DNA from: Aeromicrobium sp. Root344
Lineage (GTDB): Bacteria > Actinomycetota > Actinomycetes > Propionibacteriales > Nocardioidaceae
DNA length: 64,000 nucleotides
Assembly: GCF_001425755.1 (NCBI RefSeq)
Contig: NZ_LMDH01000001.1
Span: 1,434,060 to 1,498,059 of the forward strand
Direction: 5' to 3'
Part shown: positions 24,463-33,254 of the stretch, in pieces
Layout: each line of letters opens with the position of its first letter
How positions within the stretch are numbered: position 1 is the stretch's first letter
Made by a program: the position numbers and the translations under genes
Notes under the pieces: model-generated
Databases searched by the model: none
What the model was told of the DNA's origin: nothing
Seen by the model: the letters and a program-made list of their open reading frames with translations, nothing else

Positions 24463-25875
24463 GTGAGCGTCACGGACCTCTATGAGGCTGCGCCAGGGCC
24501 GAGCGAGGACCCCGGCTCCGGACGCGTTCCGCCACAGGACCTGGCCGCCGAGCAGAGTGTGCTCGGAGCCATGCTGATGAGCAAGCAGGCCATCGACCCG
24601 GCCTCCGACATCCTCCAGGGTCGTGACTTCTACCGACCCGCCCACGAGCTGATCTTCGACACGATCGTCGACCTCGCCAACCGCGGCGAGCCGGCCGACG
24701 CGATCACGGTCGCCGCCGAGCTGCAGCGCCGCGGCGACGTGGGTCGCATCGGCGGCGCGCCCTACCTGCACACGCTGGTTGCCGGTGTCCCGATCGCGTC
24801 CAACGTCGACTTCTATGCCGACATCGTCCGCGAGAAGGCCGTGCTCCGGCGCCTCGTCGAGGTCGGGCAGCGCATCGCCCAGCTCGGCCAGGCCGGCCAG
24901 GGCGACGTCGCCGAGATCGTCGATCGCGCCCAGGCCGAGGTCCTCGACGTCGACGGCACGAGCCAGGCCGAGGACTACCAGTCGGTCGCCGAGCTGATGA
25001 GCCTCACGATCGACGAGATCGAGGAGATCCAGGGCCGCGACGGCCAGATGACCGGCGTGCCTTCGGGCTTCCCCGACCTCGACAAGCTCACGACCGGTTT
25101 CCGGTCCGGCCAGATGATCGTCGTCGCCGCCCGGCCCGGTGTCGGCAAGTCGACCCTCGGCCTCGACTTCTGCCGGTCGGCGTCGATCCGCCACGGCATC
25201 CCGACCGCGATCTTCTCGTTGGAGATGACGGGCGCCGAGATCGCGATGCGCATGCTCTCGGCCGAGGCGCGCGTCAGCATCTCCCACATGCGCGGCGGTG
25301 GCATGCACCAGCGCGACTGGGATGCCATCAGCAAGGCGATGCCGCGCGTGCAGAGTGCGCCCATCGTGATCGACGACAGCCCCAACATGACGATGCCTGA
25401 GATCCGGTCCAAGGCGCGCCGCATCAAGAAGCAGTACGGCCTCGGCATGATCGTGATCGACTACCTCCAGCTCATGACATCGGGCAAGCGGGTCGAGAAC
25501 CGCCAGGTCGAGGTCTCGGAGTTCTCCCGTCACATCAAGTTGCTCGCCAAGGAGCTCGAGCTCCCGGTCGTCGCGATCAGCCAGCTCAACCGTGGGTCCG
25601 AGCAGCGCACCGACAAGACGCCGCAGCTGTCCGACCTGCGTGAGTCCGGCTCGATCGAGCAGGACGCCGACATCGTCCTGCTGCTCAACCGGCCCGACGC
25701 GCACGGCGCCGGTGAGTCGGAGCGGCCTGGCGAGGCCGACATCATCATCGCCAAGAACCGCTCCGGCCCGGTCAACAAGGTCGCGGTCAGCTTCCAGGGC
25801 CACTACTCGCGATTCACCCCGATGGCCCGCGACGCCGAACCCCCCGGTGCCGCCGCCGGCGACTTCTTTGGTTGA
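24463..25875 (+). CDS. dnaB: Replicative DNA helicase DnaB
   Basis: 470 residues, intein-free. The N-terminal domain (about 20-120, VPPQDLAAEQSVLGAML) binds primase. A linker helix leads to the RecA-like hexameric motor with Walker A ARPGVGKST (Lys229), Walker B LGMIVIDYLQLM, and the SQLNRGSEQR and DLRESGSIEQDADIVLLLNR motifs. It unwinds DNA at the fork. GTG 24463 has AAAGGGGA upstream. Its position after rplI (with the binding protein and the MATE gene inserted) fits the widespread rplI-dnaB neighbourhood. Confidence 0.97.
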   Translation: MSVTDLYEAAPGPSEDPGSGRVPPQDLAAEQSVLGAMLMSKQAIDPASDILQGRDFYRPAHELIFDTIVDLANRGEPADAITVAAELQRRGDVGRIGGAPYLHTLVAGVPIASNVDFYADIVREKAVLRRLVEVGQRIAQLGQAGQGDVAEIVDRAQAEVLDVDGTSQAEDYQSVAELMSLTIDEIEEIQGRDGQMTGVPSGFPDLDKLTTGFRSGQMIVVAARPGVGKSTLGLDFCRSASIRHGIPTAIFSLEMTGAEIAMRMLSAEARVSISHMRGGGMHQRDWDAISKAMPRVQSAPIVIDDSPNMTMPEIRSKARRIKKQYGLGMIVIDYLQLMTSGKRVENRQVEVSEFSRHIKLLAKELELPVVAISQLNRGSEQRTDKTPQLSDLRESGSIEQDADIVLLLNRPDAHGAGESERPGEADIIIAKNRSGPVNKVAVSFQGHYSRFTPMARDAEPPGAAAGDFFG

Positions 25876-25896
25876 GCGAGCTGCCGCCTCGCATTC

Positions 25897-27213
25897 TCAA
25901 TGCACAGAGCGTCGTGAACCGATGATCAACTGCCGTCGGCGCGATCCGAAGAGCGCGACCTGCAGCCATTGCATGAGGACCGCGAAGCGGTTTCCCCAAC
26001 CCACCAGGAATGCCACGTGGACGCCGGCCCAGGCCAGTTTCGCCGGGAGGCCGCTCATTCGGACGCGACCCCGCTGGGCGACGGCGTCAGTCGGTGAGAT
26101 CGTGGCCATCGTGCCGAGATCGCGATAGCGGAACGGCGCAGGCGGCGACGCACCGGCGAGGTCACTGGCGAGGACCGACGCGACGTATCGTCCCTCCTGC
26201 ATCGCGGGCTCGGCGAGCCCGGGCAGGTCGTGGACGTTGGCCGCGTCGCCGATGGCGAAGAGGTCCGGATATCCCGGGACGCGGCACCGCGGGTCGACCT
26301 TGATGCGCCCCCTGCCGTCGACCGGTGCGCCCGTGGTCTCAGCCAGTCGGCGGGCGAGTGGATTCGTCGCCACACCTGCGGCCCACACGACGGTCCGAGC
26401 GGAGATGCGGCTCTCCGACCCGGCGCCGTTCGTCGGCCTGACGGTGATCCCCGCGGCATCGATCGTCTCGGCTGAGTGGCCGAGGATCCGCTCGACGCCC
26501 AGCTTTTCGAGCGCTGCCTCGCCGTGACGCTGAAGCGAGGGGGCGAACGAGCTCAGGACCGAGTCGCCCGCGTCCACCAGCACGATGCGCAGGTCGGCGG
26601 TGTCGAGCTCGTGGAACTCACGACGCAGCGTGCGGCGGGCGAGTGCGGAGAGCTGTCCAGCGAACTCGACGCCCGTCGGCCCGGCGCCGACCACGACGAA
26701 TGTCAGGCACTCACCTCGGGTCGTGAGGTCCTCGCTCTGTGCGGCCAGCTCGAACGCGCCCAGAAGCCGTTCACGAAGGGTGATGGCGTCGACCAAGGTC
26801 TTCATCGGTACCGCGGCCTCGGCCCAGTCGTCGTGGCCGAAGAAGCTGGACTCGGCGCCCGCCGCCAGCACCAACCGGTCGTACTCGATGGTGCGATCCA
26901 CGTCGTCCGGCCCGGTCAGCGTCACGCTCGAGCTGTGGGGATCGATGTCCGTCACGTCGCCGAGGACGACCCGGGCGTTGTCCTGACGCGCGAGCACCGT
27001 GCGCAGCGCCGGTGCGATGTCTCCGGCGGCGAGCAGGGCTGTCGAGACCTGATAGAGCAGAGGCTGGAACAGGTGGTGGTTGACCCGGTCTATGACCACC
27101 ACCTCCGCATCGACGTCACGGAGCCCTTTGGCGACCTGCAACCCGCCGAACCCGCCACCGACGATCACGACGCGCGGACGCCTTCCTGTGGCTGACCGGT
27201 CGGCGGTGATCAT
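25897..27213 (-). CDS. NAD(P)/FAD oxidoreductase, type II NADH dehydrogenase-like
   Basis: 438 residues with two Rossmann motifs: FAD site VVIVGGGFGGLQVAKGL (about 15-31) and NADH site FVVVGAGPTGVEFAGQL (about 170-186), plus the HHLFQPLLYQVSTALLAAGDIA and VFAIGDAA-like (LFAIGDAANV) segments of NDH-2. The C-terminus has an amphipathic membrane-binding stretch (WAGVHVAFLVGWGNRFAVLMQWLQVALFG). NDH-2 passes electrons from NADH to quinone without pumping protons. Its ATG overlaps the glucose dehydrogenase stop by one base (ATGA), making it the last gene of a three-gene operon. Confidence 0.88.
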   Translation of the reverse strand: MITADRSATGRRPRVVIVGGGFGGLQVAKGLRDVDAEVVVIDRVNHHLFQPLLYQVSTALLAAGDIAPALRTVLARQDNARVVLGDVTDIDPHSSSVTLTGPDDVDRTIEYDRLVLAAGAESSFFGHDDWAEAAVPMKTLVDAITLRERLLGAFELAAQSEDLTTRGECLTFVVVGAGPTGVEFAGQLSALARRTLRREFHELDTADLRIVLVDAGDSVLSSFAPSLQRHGEAALEKLGVERILGHSAETIDAAGITVRPTNGAGSESRISARTVVWAAGVATNPLARRLAETTGAPVDGRGRIKVDPRCRVPGYPDLFAIGDAANVHDLPGLAEPAMQEGRYVASVLASDLAGASPPAPFRYRDLGTMATISPTDAVAQRGRVRMSGLPAKLAWAGVHVAFLVGWGNRFAVLMQWLQVALFGSRRRQLIIGSRRSVH

Positions 27214-28271
27214 CAGCGTCCCCCATCGAGCTCGACCACGACCTTGACGTCGTCGTCCTGACGATCGAACGCGCTGCCGATCTCGTCAAGCGTGAGCCGT
27301 CGGCTGATGAGACGGCTCAGCCAGGCTGGATCGGCGGCGGCGAGGGCGTCCGCCCCAGCCCGGTAGTGGCCGAGGTTCGCGTTGACCGAGCCGATGACGA
27401 CATCGTTCTCCAGGACCATCTCGCGATTGAGGTCGGCGGCGTTGACCGGGATCGCATGCTTGCCCGAGGACACCCCGGTCAGACAGACGATGCCGTACCC
27501 GGAGGTGCCGGCCATGGAGCCGACGACCAGCTCGGCGACGCCGGTGGCCTCGATGATGATGTCCGGCGAGAGCTTCTCGGTCACCGCCCCGATGTCGCCG
27601 GAGTGGTACGTCGCACCGAGATCGTGGATGATCGACGGCTTCGGTCCCGCGGTCACCCGGTCGAGCAGATGCACGTCGAGTCCGCGTTGGACGCCGATCA
27701 TGCCGGCAAGGAGACCGATCGGCCCGGCCCCTGTGATCAGGACGGTGCGGGGCTCGAACCACGAGCGCGAGCCGACCTTGTCGATCTGGTCCCACGCCTT
27801 GGCCACGACCGATGTCGGTTCCAGCAGCATGCCCACGTCCTCCAGCGCCGGATCGAGCTTGACCGCGTACTCGGCCTCGACCCGCCACCTCTCGCTGCCG
27901 TATCCGTCGATCTGCTTGATGCCCCGTTCGGTGTACCTGCCGTTGCGACACATGTCGAACTGGTCGTGCGCGCAAGCGCCGCACGGTTCGGGATCGGGTC
28001 GGCGCACCACCCCGACCACCAGGTCGCCCCTGGTGAAGTCGCTCGACGTGGGTGCCTCGCGCACGCGGCCCAGGGACTCGTGCCCGATGACGAGCCGGTC
28101 GCGACCGGACGGCGACCAGCCGTAGTCGCCGTCGACGATCTCATGATCCGTCCCGCAGATGCCGATGGCGATGCCGTCGACCAGGAGGTCGCCCGGGCCG
28201 GGTTCGGGCTCCGGGACGTCTTCGACCCGCAGCGACTGAGCAGTTCCCGGCTCGACCGTGAGTGCCTTCAT
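27213..28271 (-). CDS. Glucose 1-dehydrogenase-like zinc MDR enzyme
   Basis: 352 residues of the medium-chain dehydrogenase family. GICGTDHEIVDGDYGWSPSGRDRLVIGHESLGRV is the signature of the archaeal-type glucose dehydrogenases, with catalytic zinc ligands Cys and the HE pair; PEPCGACAHDQFDMC gives the structural zinc cysteines. VLITGAGPIGLLAGM is the NAD(P) site. It should oxidise glucose at C1 to gluconolactone. It overlaps the GH15 gene by 4 nt and NDH-2 by 1 nt. ATG 28271 is chosen; an upstream extension would overlap GH15 heavily. Confidence 0.85.
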   Translation of the reverse strand: MKALTVEPGTAQSLRVEDVPEPEPGPGDLLVDGIAIGICGTDHEIVDGDYGWSPSGRDRLVIGHESLGRVREAPTSSDFTRGDLVVGVVRRPDPEPCGACAHDQFDMCRNGRYTERGIKQIDGYGSERWRVEAEYAVKLDPALEDVGMLLEPTSVVAKAWDQIDKVGSRSWFEPRTVLITGAGPIGLLAGMIGVQRGLDVHLLDRVTAGPKPSIIHDLGATYHSGDIGAVTEKLSPDIIIEATGVAELVVGSMAGTSGYGIVCLTGVSSGKHAIPVNAADLNREMVLENDVVIGSVNANLGHYRAGADALAAADPAWLSRLISRRLTLDEIGSAFDRQDDDVKVVVELDGGR

Positions 28272-30058
28272 GATGTCCCTTTCGTGTCGCGTGGAGGGCC
28301 CGCGGAATCGAGCCGAGTGGCGGCGTTGATCAGTCCGACATGGCTGTAGGCCTGAGGCGTGTTGCCGACCTGCCGCTTGACGGTGACGTCGTACTCCTCG
28401 CTCAGCAGACCCACGTCGTTGCGCAGGTTCAGGAGACGATCGAAGAGGGCACGCGCCTCGGACGTACGACCGATCCCGCCGAGGGCGTCGACCAGCCAGA
28501 ACGTGCACGCGACGAACGTCGCCTCCTCACCTCCGAGTCCGTCGACGTTCCCGTCGGCGGCGGTGTCGTAGCGCAGGAGGAATCCGTCGCGAAGCAGCTC
28601 CTTCTGGACGGCGTCGACCGTGCCGATCACGCGGGGGTCGCCCCACGGGAGGAAGCCGACGCGAGGGATCAGCAGCAGCGCCGCATCGAGCCCCTTCGAG
28701 CCGTAGAACTGGGTGAAGGTGCCCCGATCGTGGTCGAAGCCCTTGGCGCAGACCTCGTCGTGGATCTCCTGCCTCACCGCCCGCCACCGCTCGACGGGGC
28801 CGTCGAGACCGAATCGTTCGACGGCCTGGACCGCGCGATCCAGGCCGACCCACGCCATCACCTTGGAGTGCACGAAGTTGCGGCGCGGTCCGCGCACCTC
28901 CCACAGGCCGTTGTCGGGATCGGCCCAGTGCTCCTCGAGGAACTCGATCAGCGCCACCTGCAGGTCCCAGGCCGCCTCTTCGGACGCGATTCCCGCTTCG
29001 CGAGAGACATGGAGCGCGTCGAGGACCTCGCCCCAGACGTCCAGCTGGAACTGCTTTGCCGCAGCGTTCCCGGTCCGCACGGGCCGGGATCCCTCATAGC
29101 CGTCGAGCCAGTCGAGTGTGGCCTCTGGTAGTCGGCGGCGTCCGTCCAAGGCGTACATGATCTGCAGCTTGTCGGGGTTGCCGGCGATCGCCCGGAGCAG
29201 CCACCCTCTCCAAGCCTGCGCCTCATCGACGTACCCGGCCGCGAGGAGCGCCTCGAGCACGAAGGTGGCGTCCCGCAGCCAGCAGAACCGGTAGTCCCAG
29301 TTGCGGGATCCACCGAGCTGCTCGGGCAGCGACGTGGTCGCGGCGGCCACGATGCCGCCGGTCGGCGCGTACGTGAGTGCCTTCAGCACGATCAGCGAGC
29401 GCCGCACCGCCTCGTCATCGGGCGCCTTGGTCGCCTGACCGATCCACTGGCGCCAGTAGTCCTCGGTGTCCTGCAGCGCCCTCTCGGGATCGGCGGTCCT
29501 CGGCCTGGTCTCGTGCGAGGGGTGATAGGTCAGGACGAACGGCACCCGTTCGCCCTCGGACACGGTGAAGTCCGCGTATGTGGTGAGGTCCTTGCCGGCG
29601 AGCGTCACCGGTGTCTTGAGCCATGCGGAGTCCGGCCCGGCAACGGCGGCCAGCATCCCGTCCGTGTGGCGCATCCACGGCACGATGCTGCCGTAGTCGA
29701 AGCGCAGCCGCAGCGCCATGTGCATCGGTACCGATCCGCTGATGCCCTCGACGATGCGGACGATGTCGGCGGCCTCACCGCGAGGCGGCATCGTGTCGAT
29801 CAGCCGAACGCTGCCATGGCCGGTGCGCCAGACGGACTCGAGGATCAAGGTGTCCTCGCGGTAGGCGCGTTCCGTGCACTCACCCGCTCCTGCAGGCGCG
29901 ATACGCCAGGATCCGGCGTCCGCACCGCCGAGCAGGGACGCGAAGCACGCCGGCGAGTCGAACGCAGGCAGGCAGAGCCAGTCGATCGATCCGTTGCGGC
30001 CGACCAGCGCGGCGGTCTGGAGGTCGCCGATCATGGCGTAGTCCTCGATCAAGCTCAT
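28268..30058 (-). CDS. Glycoside hydrolase family 15 protein (trehalase/glucoamylase-like)
   Basis: 596 residues. The N-terminal super-sandwich domain begins SLIEDYAMIGDLQTAALVGRNGSIDWLCLPAFDSPACF, which is characteristic of actinobacterial GH15, and the (alpha/alpha)6 barrel carries GGSRNWDYRFCWLRDATFVLEALL and the late segment GGEEATFVACTFWLVDALG. No signal peptide is seen, so it acts in the cytoplasm. Mycobacterial relatives are trehalases; others release glucose from alpha-glucans. ATG 30058 follows AGAGGTG. It leads the operon with glucose dehydrogenase and NDH-2. Confidence 0.88.
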   Translation of the reverse strand: MSLIEDYAMIGDLQTAALVGRNGSIDWLCLPAFDSPACFASLLGGADAGSWRIAPAGAGECTERAYREDTLILESVWRTGHGSVRLIDTMPPRGEAADIVRIVEGISGSVPMHMALRLRFDYGSIVPWMRHTDGMLAAVAGPDSAWLKTPVTLAGKDLTTYADFTVSEGERVPFVLTYHPSHETRPRTADPERALQDTEDYWRQWIGQATKAPDDEAVRRSLIVLKALTYAPTGGIVAAATTSLPEQLGGSRNWDYRFCWLRDATFVLEALLAAGYVDEAQAWRGWLLRAIAGNPDKLQIMYALDGRRRLPEATLDWLDGYEGSRPVRTGNAAAKQFQLDVWGEVLDALHVSREAGIASEEAAWDLQVALIEFLEEHWADPDNGLWEVRGPRRNFVHSKVMAWVGLDRAVQAVERFGLDGPVERWRAVRQEIHDEVCAKGFDHDRGTFTQFYGSKGLDAALLLIPRVGFLPWGDPRVIGTVDAVQKELLRDGFLLRYDTAADGNVDGLGGEEATFVACTFWLVDALGGIGRTSEARALFDRLLNLRNDVGLLSEEYDVTVKRQVGNTPQAYSHVGLINAATRLDSAGPPRDTKGTS

Positions 30059-30288
30059 CTGTGCACCTCTCGGCGGTCCGTCGGGGACGAAGACGTCCCG
30101 GGCCTCCCTTTCGACGTTAGGTCGAGACCTGTGTGGACACACGTCGAGCGGCACTCATCGCGAACAATCTCAGGCAGTCTTCATCGAGTGGCTTTCCACG
30201 AGGACCATCCTGGCCGGGTGGCCGCAAGCGGCTTCCGCCGATAGCGTCGGCAGGAGGTCAGCGGGGGCCGACGACGGAGGGAGACGCG
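30059..30288. other. Divergent promoter region between the GH15 operon and the ZIP-like gene
   Basis: 230 nt holding the promoters of both transcripts. TGTGT/ACACA arms with a 2-nt centre lie near 30130. No known operator was recognised. Confidence 0.35.
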
Positions 30289-31041
30289 GTGCCGATCTGG
30301 GTGCAAGCCGGCCTCTGGGGAACGTTCGCCGGCGGCGCGCTGGTCGTCGGTGCTGCCCTGGCGTGGAACCTGCGCATCCCACGTCTCGTGGTGGCCAGCG
30401 TCATGGCGTTCGGCTCCGGCGTCCTGATCTCTGCGTTGGCCTTCGATCTCGTCGACGAGGCGGAGTCGACCGGCGGCCTGACGCCGACCGTGCTCGGCTT
30501 CCTGGGCGGCGCCGTCGTCTACGTCCTCGCCAACGTCGCACTGGCCCGCCGAGGTGCGCGCCACCGCAAGCGTTCCGAGGACCAGCAGCCCTCGGAGGCC
30601 GATCAACAGGGCAGCGGAGCCGCGATCGCGGTCGGCGCGCTGCTGGACGGCATTCCCGAGTCGATCGTGCTGGGACTGTCGCTCCTGGGTGGCAACGGTG
30701 TCGGTGTTCCGGTGCTGGTCGCGATCTTCATCTCCAACCTCCCGGAAGGCCTGTCGAGCGCCGCCGGCATGAAACGCAGCGGCCGGAGCGCCACGTACGT
30801 CTTCGGGGTCTGGGGCGGGATCGCCGTGGCGAGTGGGCTCGCAGGTCTGCTGGGGTGCCTGCTGCTGCAGGACGCCGGGTCCGCGAGCATCGCAGCGATC
30901 ACAGCGGTGGCGGCTGGCGCGATCCTGGCCATGATCGCCGACACGATGATCCCCGAGGCCTTCGAGCGCACGCACCTCTACACGGGACTCATCGCGACGA
31001 TCGGATTCATGGTCTCGTTCGCGATCGAGCGCGCAGGCTGA
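30289..31041 (+). CDS. ZIP-family metal transporter-like protein
   Basis: 250 residues with about 8 membrane segments. The ZIP signature helices are visible as AVGALLDGIPESIVLGLSLL (helix IV type) and ISNLPEGLSSAAGM (helix V type); the usual histidines of HNxPEG-type zinc sites are replaced by Asp/Ser/Asn, so the metal is uncertain. A charged loop (RRGARHRKRSEDQQPSEADQQ) separates the two halves. GTG 30289 has CGGAGGGAG just upstream; the frame continues 52 codons further but without a ribosome site. Confidence 0.75.
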   Translation: MPIWVQAGLWGTFAGGALVVGAALAWNLRIPRLVVASVMAFGSGVLISALAFDLVDEAESTGGLTPTVLGFLGGAVVYVLANVALARRGARHRKRSEDQQPSEADQQGSGAAIAVGALLDGIPESIVLGLSLLGGNGVGVPVLVAIFISNLPEGLSSAAGMKRSGRSATYVFGVWGGIAVASGLAGLLGCLLLQDAGSASIAAITAVAAGAILAMIADTMIPEAFERTHLYTGLIATIGFMVSFAIERAG

Positions 31042-31050
31042 TCTCCGACG

Positions 31051-32556
31051 TCACTGGTACGAGATCAGCGACGGGTGCGGCCTGACCCGACGCCAGGTCT
31101 GCTGGGCGGTCAGCATGTGCGGGTCCTCGTCGATGAAGTTCTTCCAGCCCCAGAACACCCCGTCCGGTGCGCCACGACGCAGAGTCCTCCACGTGCCCTG
31201 CTTGGCGCCTTGCGGGCCGGAGCCGTCGACGTGGATCACGGTCGCGAGCTCCGCGTGACGGGTCTCGAGCCGGCTGCGGTGCTTGATCATCGACAGCGAG
31301 AACTGGTGCAGGACGAAGATCTTCTGCGGCAGGGCGTGGTGGCGGGTGAGCCGGGCCAGCCAGTCACCGACCCGGTTGATCTCGGCGACCTTGACCGAGC
31401 CGATCTGGCGCAGGTGCTTCTGCTTCTTCTTGAGCCGCCACTCCGGGTCCAGGGCCAGACCGACGTTGGGGCGCTCGAGGAGCGAGCGATAGCGCTTGGC
31501 CTGCTTGAGGAAGTTCGTACGCCCCGGCTGCAGGTCGAGGATGACGTAGACCCCGGCCTTCTCGGCGGCGTCGATCAGCGGCGTGAGGGTCTTGATCGAC
31601 GCCTCCTGGGAGTAGTCCTTGTCCTTGCCGGCGCTGCCCGACGCGACGGTGGCGATGATCTCGAACGTGGGGACGAACTCGGCCTTGCTGACCCGGCGAT
31701 ACTTCCGGGCGAGGTGCTTCACGCGCTTGATCGACGCCTTGACGCCCTGCTCGCCGAGCACGCCGAGCGACGGCGCGCCGGGATAGCCGTACATCGCGGT
31801 GTAGTGCTTGCCCGGCAGGGCGAGGTAGCCACCGGTCGGCTGGACGACGTGTGAACGTACGACCTCGAGCGTGTAGGCGAAGTTGCGGACGAACGGCGTG
31901 CCGAGCGCGATGACCGGGGTGGTGGGCCGGTTCGCCAGCGTCTTGGCGACGGCGGGGTTACGCCGAGGGTCCGCGCTGCGGATCTGCAGGACGTCGGCAC
32001 CGGCGTTGCGGGCGGTCGCGACGGCTGCGGCATTGGCGGCGAGGGACCGGGTCACGACGATCGCGTCGAGCCGGCGAGGGCTGCGAGCAGCAGTCGTGCC
32101 GCGCAGGTCGGCGATCGCCTCGGCCGCCTTAGCGGGATCGAGAGGCACCGCCTGGGCACCCTCGACCTCGAGGGTCTTGCCGAACGTCAGGACCTTTCGA
32201 GCGCCGAGCCGCTTGATCTCGGCCGGCGCCTGGGCGTCGTTGATGAGCACGGGTACGCCCAACGTCGTGGCCGACTCGATGGCGATCTTCTGGGCTCGAC
32301 GGTCGTGCCGGTCGGCGAGCACCGCGACGGGCGACGAGGTGTACAACCGCCGGGAGACGCCGACCGCTGATCGTGCCGGAGTCGACGAACGCACGATGTC
32401 GAGCGACCTGGTCGGTGGGTGGATCTGCGTCGTCGTCGGGGCGTCGGCGACGAGCGGATCGCCGTCGTCCGCGTACGCGAAAGCGCCCGCGACCAACGCC
32501 ACCAGGACGAGGCCGGCGACGATGACATACGGGTTGAGCCTGACGGATACGCTCAT
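31051..32556 (-). CDS. Membrane-anchored/secreted protein with a cell-wall-binding-like N-half and barrel-like C-half
   Basis: 501 residues. A hydrophobic segment (VIVAGLVLVALVAGAFAYA, about 11-29) is a signal or anchor. The following region with VAVLADRHDRRAQKIAIESATTLGVPVLINDAQAPAEIKRLGARKVLTFGK resembles the CWB2 cell-wall-binding module. The C-terminal half has strand-like ends such as VYVILDLQPGR and VGLALDPEWR, suggestive of a TIM-barrel with acidic residues. No family is recognised. The start ATG 32556 shares two bases with the divergent dedA start. Confidence 0.65.
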   Translation of the reverse strand: MSVSVRLNPYVIVAGLVLVALVAGAFAYADDGDPLVADAPTTTQIHPPTRSLDIVRSSTPARSAVGVSRRLYTSSPVAVLADRHDRRAQKIAIESATTLGVPVLINDAQAPAEIKRLGARKVLTFGKTLEVEGAQAVPLDPAKAAEAIADLRGTTAARSPRRLDAIVVTRSLAANAAAVATARNAGADVLQIRSADPRRNPAVAKTLANRPTTPVIALGTPFVRNFAYTLEVVRSHVVQPTGGYLALPGKHYTAMYGYPGAPSLGVLGEQGVKASIKRVKHLARKYRRVSKAEFVPTFEIIATVASGSAGKDKDYSQEASIKTLTPLIDAAEKAGVYVILDLQPGRTNFLKQAKRYRSLLERPNVGLALDPEWRLKKKQKHLRQIGSVKVAEINRVGDWLARLTRHHALPQKIFVLHQFSLSMIKHRSRLETRHAELATVIHVDGSGPQGAKQGTWRTLRRGAPDGVFWGWKNFIDEDPHMLTAQQTWRRVRPHPSLISYQ

Positions 32557-33217
32557 GCCCGTGACCTTACTGACCGCACTGGTGACCGAGTCGTCGAGCA
32601 TCCCCGATTCCGGCCTGGGCGGCCTGGTCGCCGACATCATGGGCTCGATCGGCCTGGTGGGCGTCGGACTCGTGCTCGCGATCGAGACGATCCTGCCGTT
32701 CCTGCCGAGCGAGGTCGCCCTGCCGCTCGCCGGGTTCAGCGCCAAGCGTGGCGATTTCGGCCTGGTCGCGGTCATCGCCGCCGCCACGATCGGCTCGGTC
32801 GGCGGAGCCATGATCCTCTACTGGATCTCGCGCGTCTTCGGCCTCGAACGTACGCGTCACGTGCTGGCCAAGATCCCGCTCGTCACCGCCAAGGACATCG
32901 ACAAGGGGGTGGCCTGGTTCGCCCGCAACGACGCAGCCGCGGTCTTCTTCGGCCGGATGGTTCCGGCGATCCGCAGCCTCGTGTCGATCCCCGCCGGCGT
33001 CGAGAAGATGTCCGTCTCCCGGTTCCTGATCTACACCACCGCCGGCAGCCTGATCTGGAACACGATCTGGATCAGCGCGGGCTACCAGCTCGGCGACAAC
33101 TGGGAGAGCGTCGAGAAGTACGGCAACTACCTCAAGTACGCCCTGGTGGTGGCCGTCGTCGCCGCGGTCGCCTGGTTCGTCGTCCACAAGGTGCGCGCCC
33201 GCCGTACTCCCGCCTGA
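32555..33217 (+). CDS. DedA/SNARE-associated family membrane protein
   Basis: 220 residues with the DedA core: GLVLAIETILPFLPSEVALPLAGFSAKRG, the AAATIGSVGGAMILYWISRVFG segment, and the FFGRMVPAIRSLVSIPAGVEKMSVSRFLIYTTAGSLIWNTIW signature with the conserved R-x3-P region. Members are proposed phospholipid (undecaprenyl phosphate) flippases or transporters. ATG 32555 overlaps the divergent gene's ATG; GTG 32561 is an alternative. There is no clear ribosome site for either. Confidence 0.88.
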   Translation: MPVTLLTALVTESSSIPDSGLGGLVADIMGSIGLVGVGLVLAIETILPFLPSEVALPLAGFSAKRGDFGLVAVIAAATIGSVGGAMILYWISRVFGLERTRHVLAKIPLVTAKDIDKGVAWFARNDAAAVFFGRMVPAIRSLVSIPAGVEKMSVSRFLIYTTAGSLIWNTIWISAGYQLGDNWESVEKYGNYLKYALVVAVVAAVAWFVVHKVRARRTPA

Positions 33218-33241
33218 GCGGCAGCCGCTGGACCACCGTCC

Positions 33242-33247
33242 TACGCT
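33242..33247 (+). promoter_or_regulatory. -10 hexamer of the aldehyde dehydrogenase gene (leaderless)
   Basis: TACGCT ends 7 nt before ATG 33255, with no Shine-Dalgarno sequence. Confidence 0.5.
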
Positions 33248-33254
33248 GGACGGC

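Noticed and set aside
30125-30140. GTGTCCACA (minus strand) as a DnaA box before the GH15 operon
   Set aside because: Single one-mismatch hit in a context without replication genes; expected by chance.
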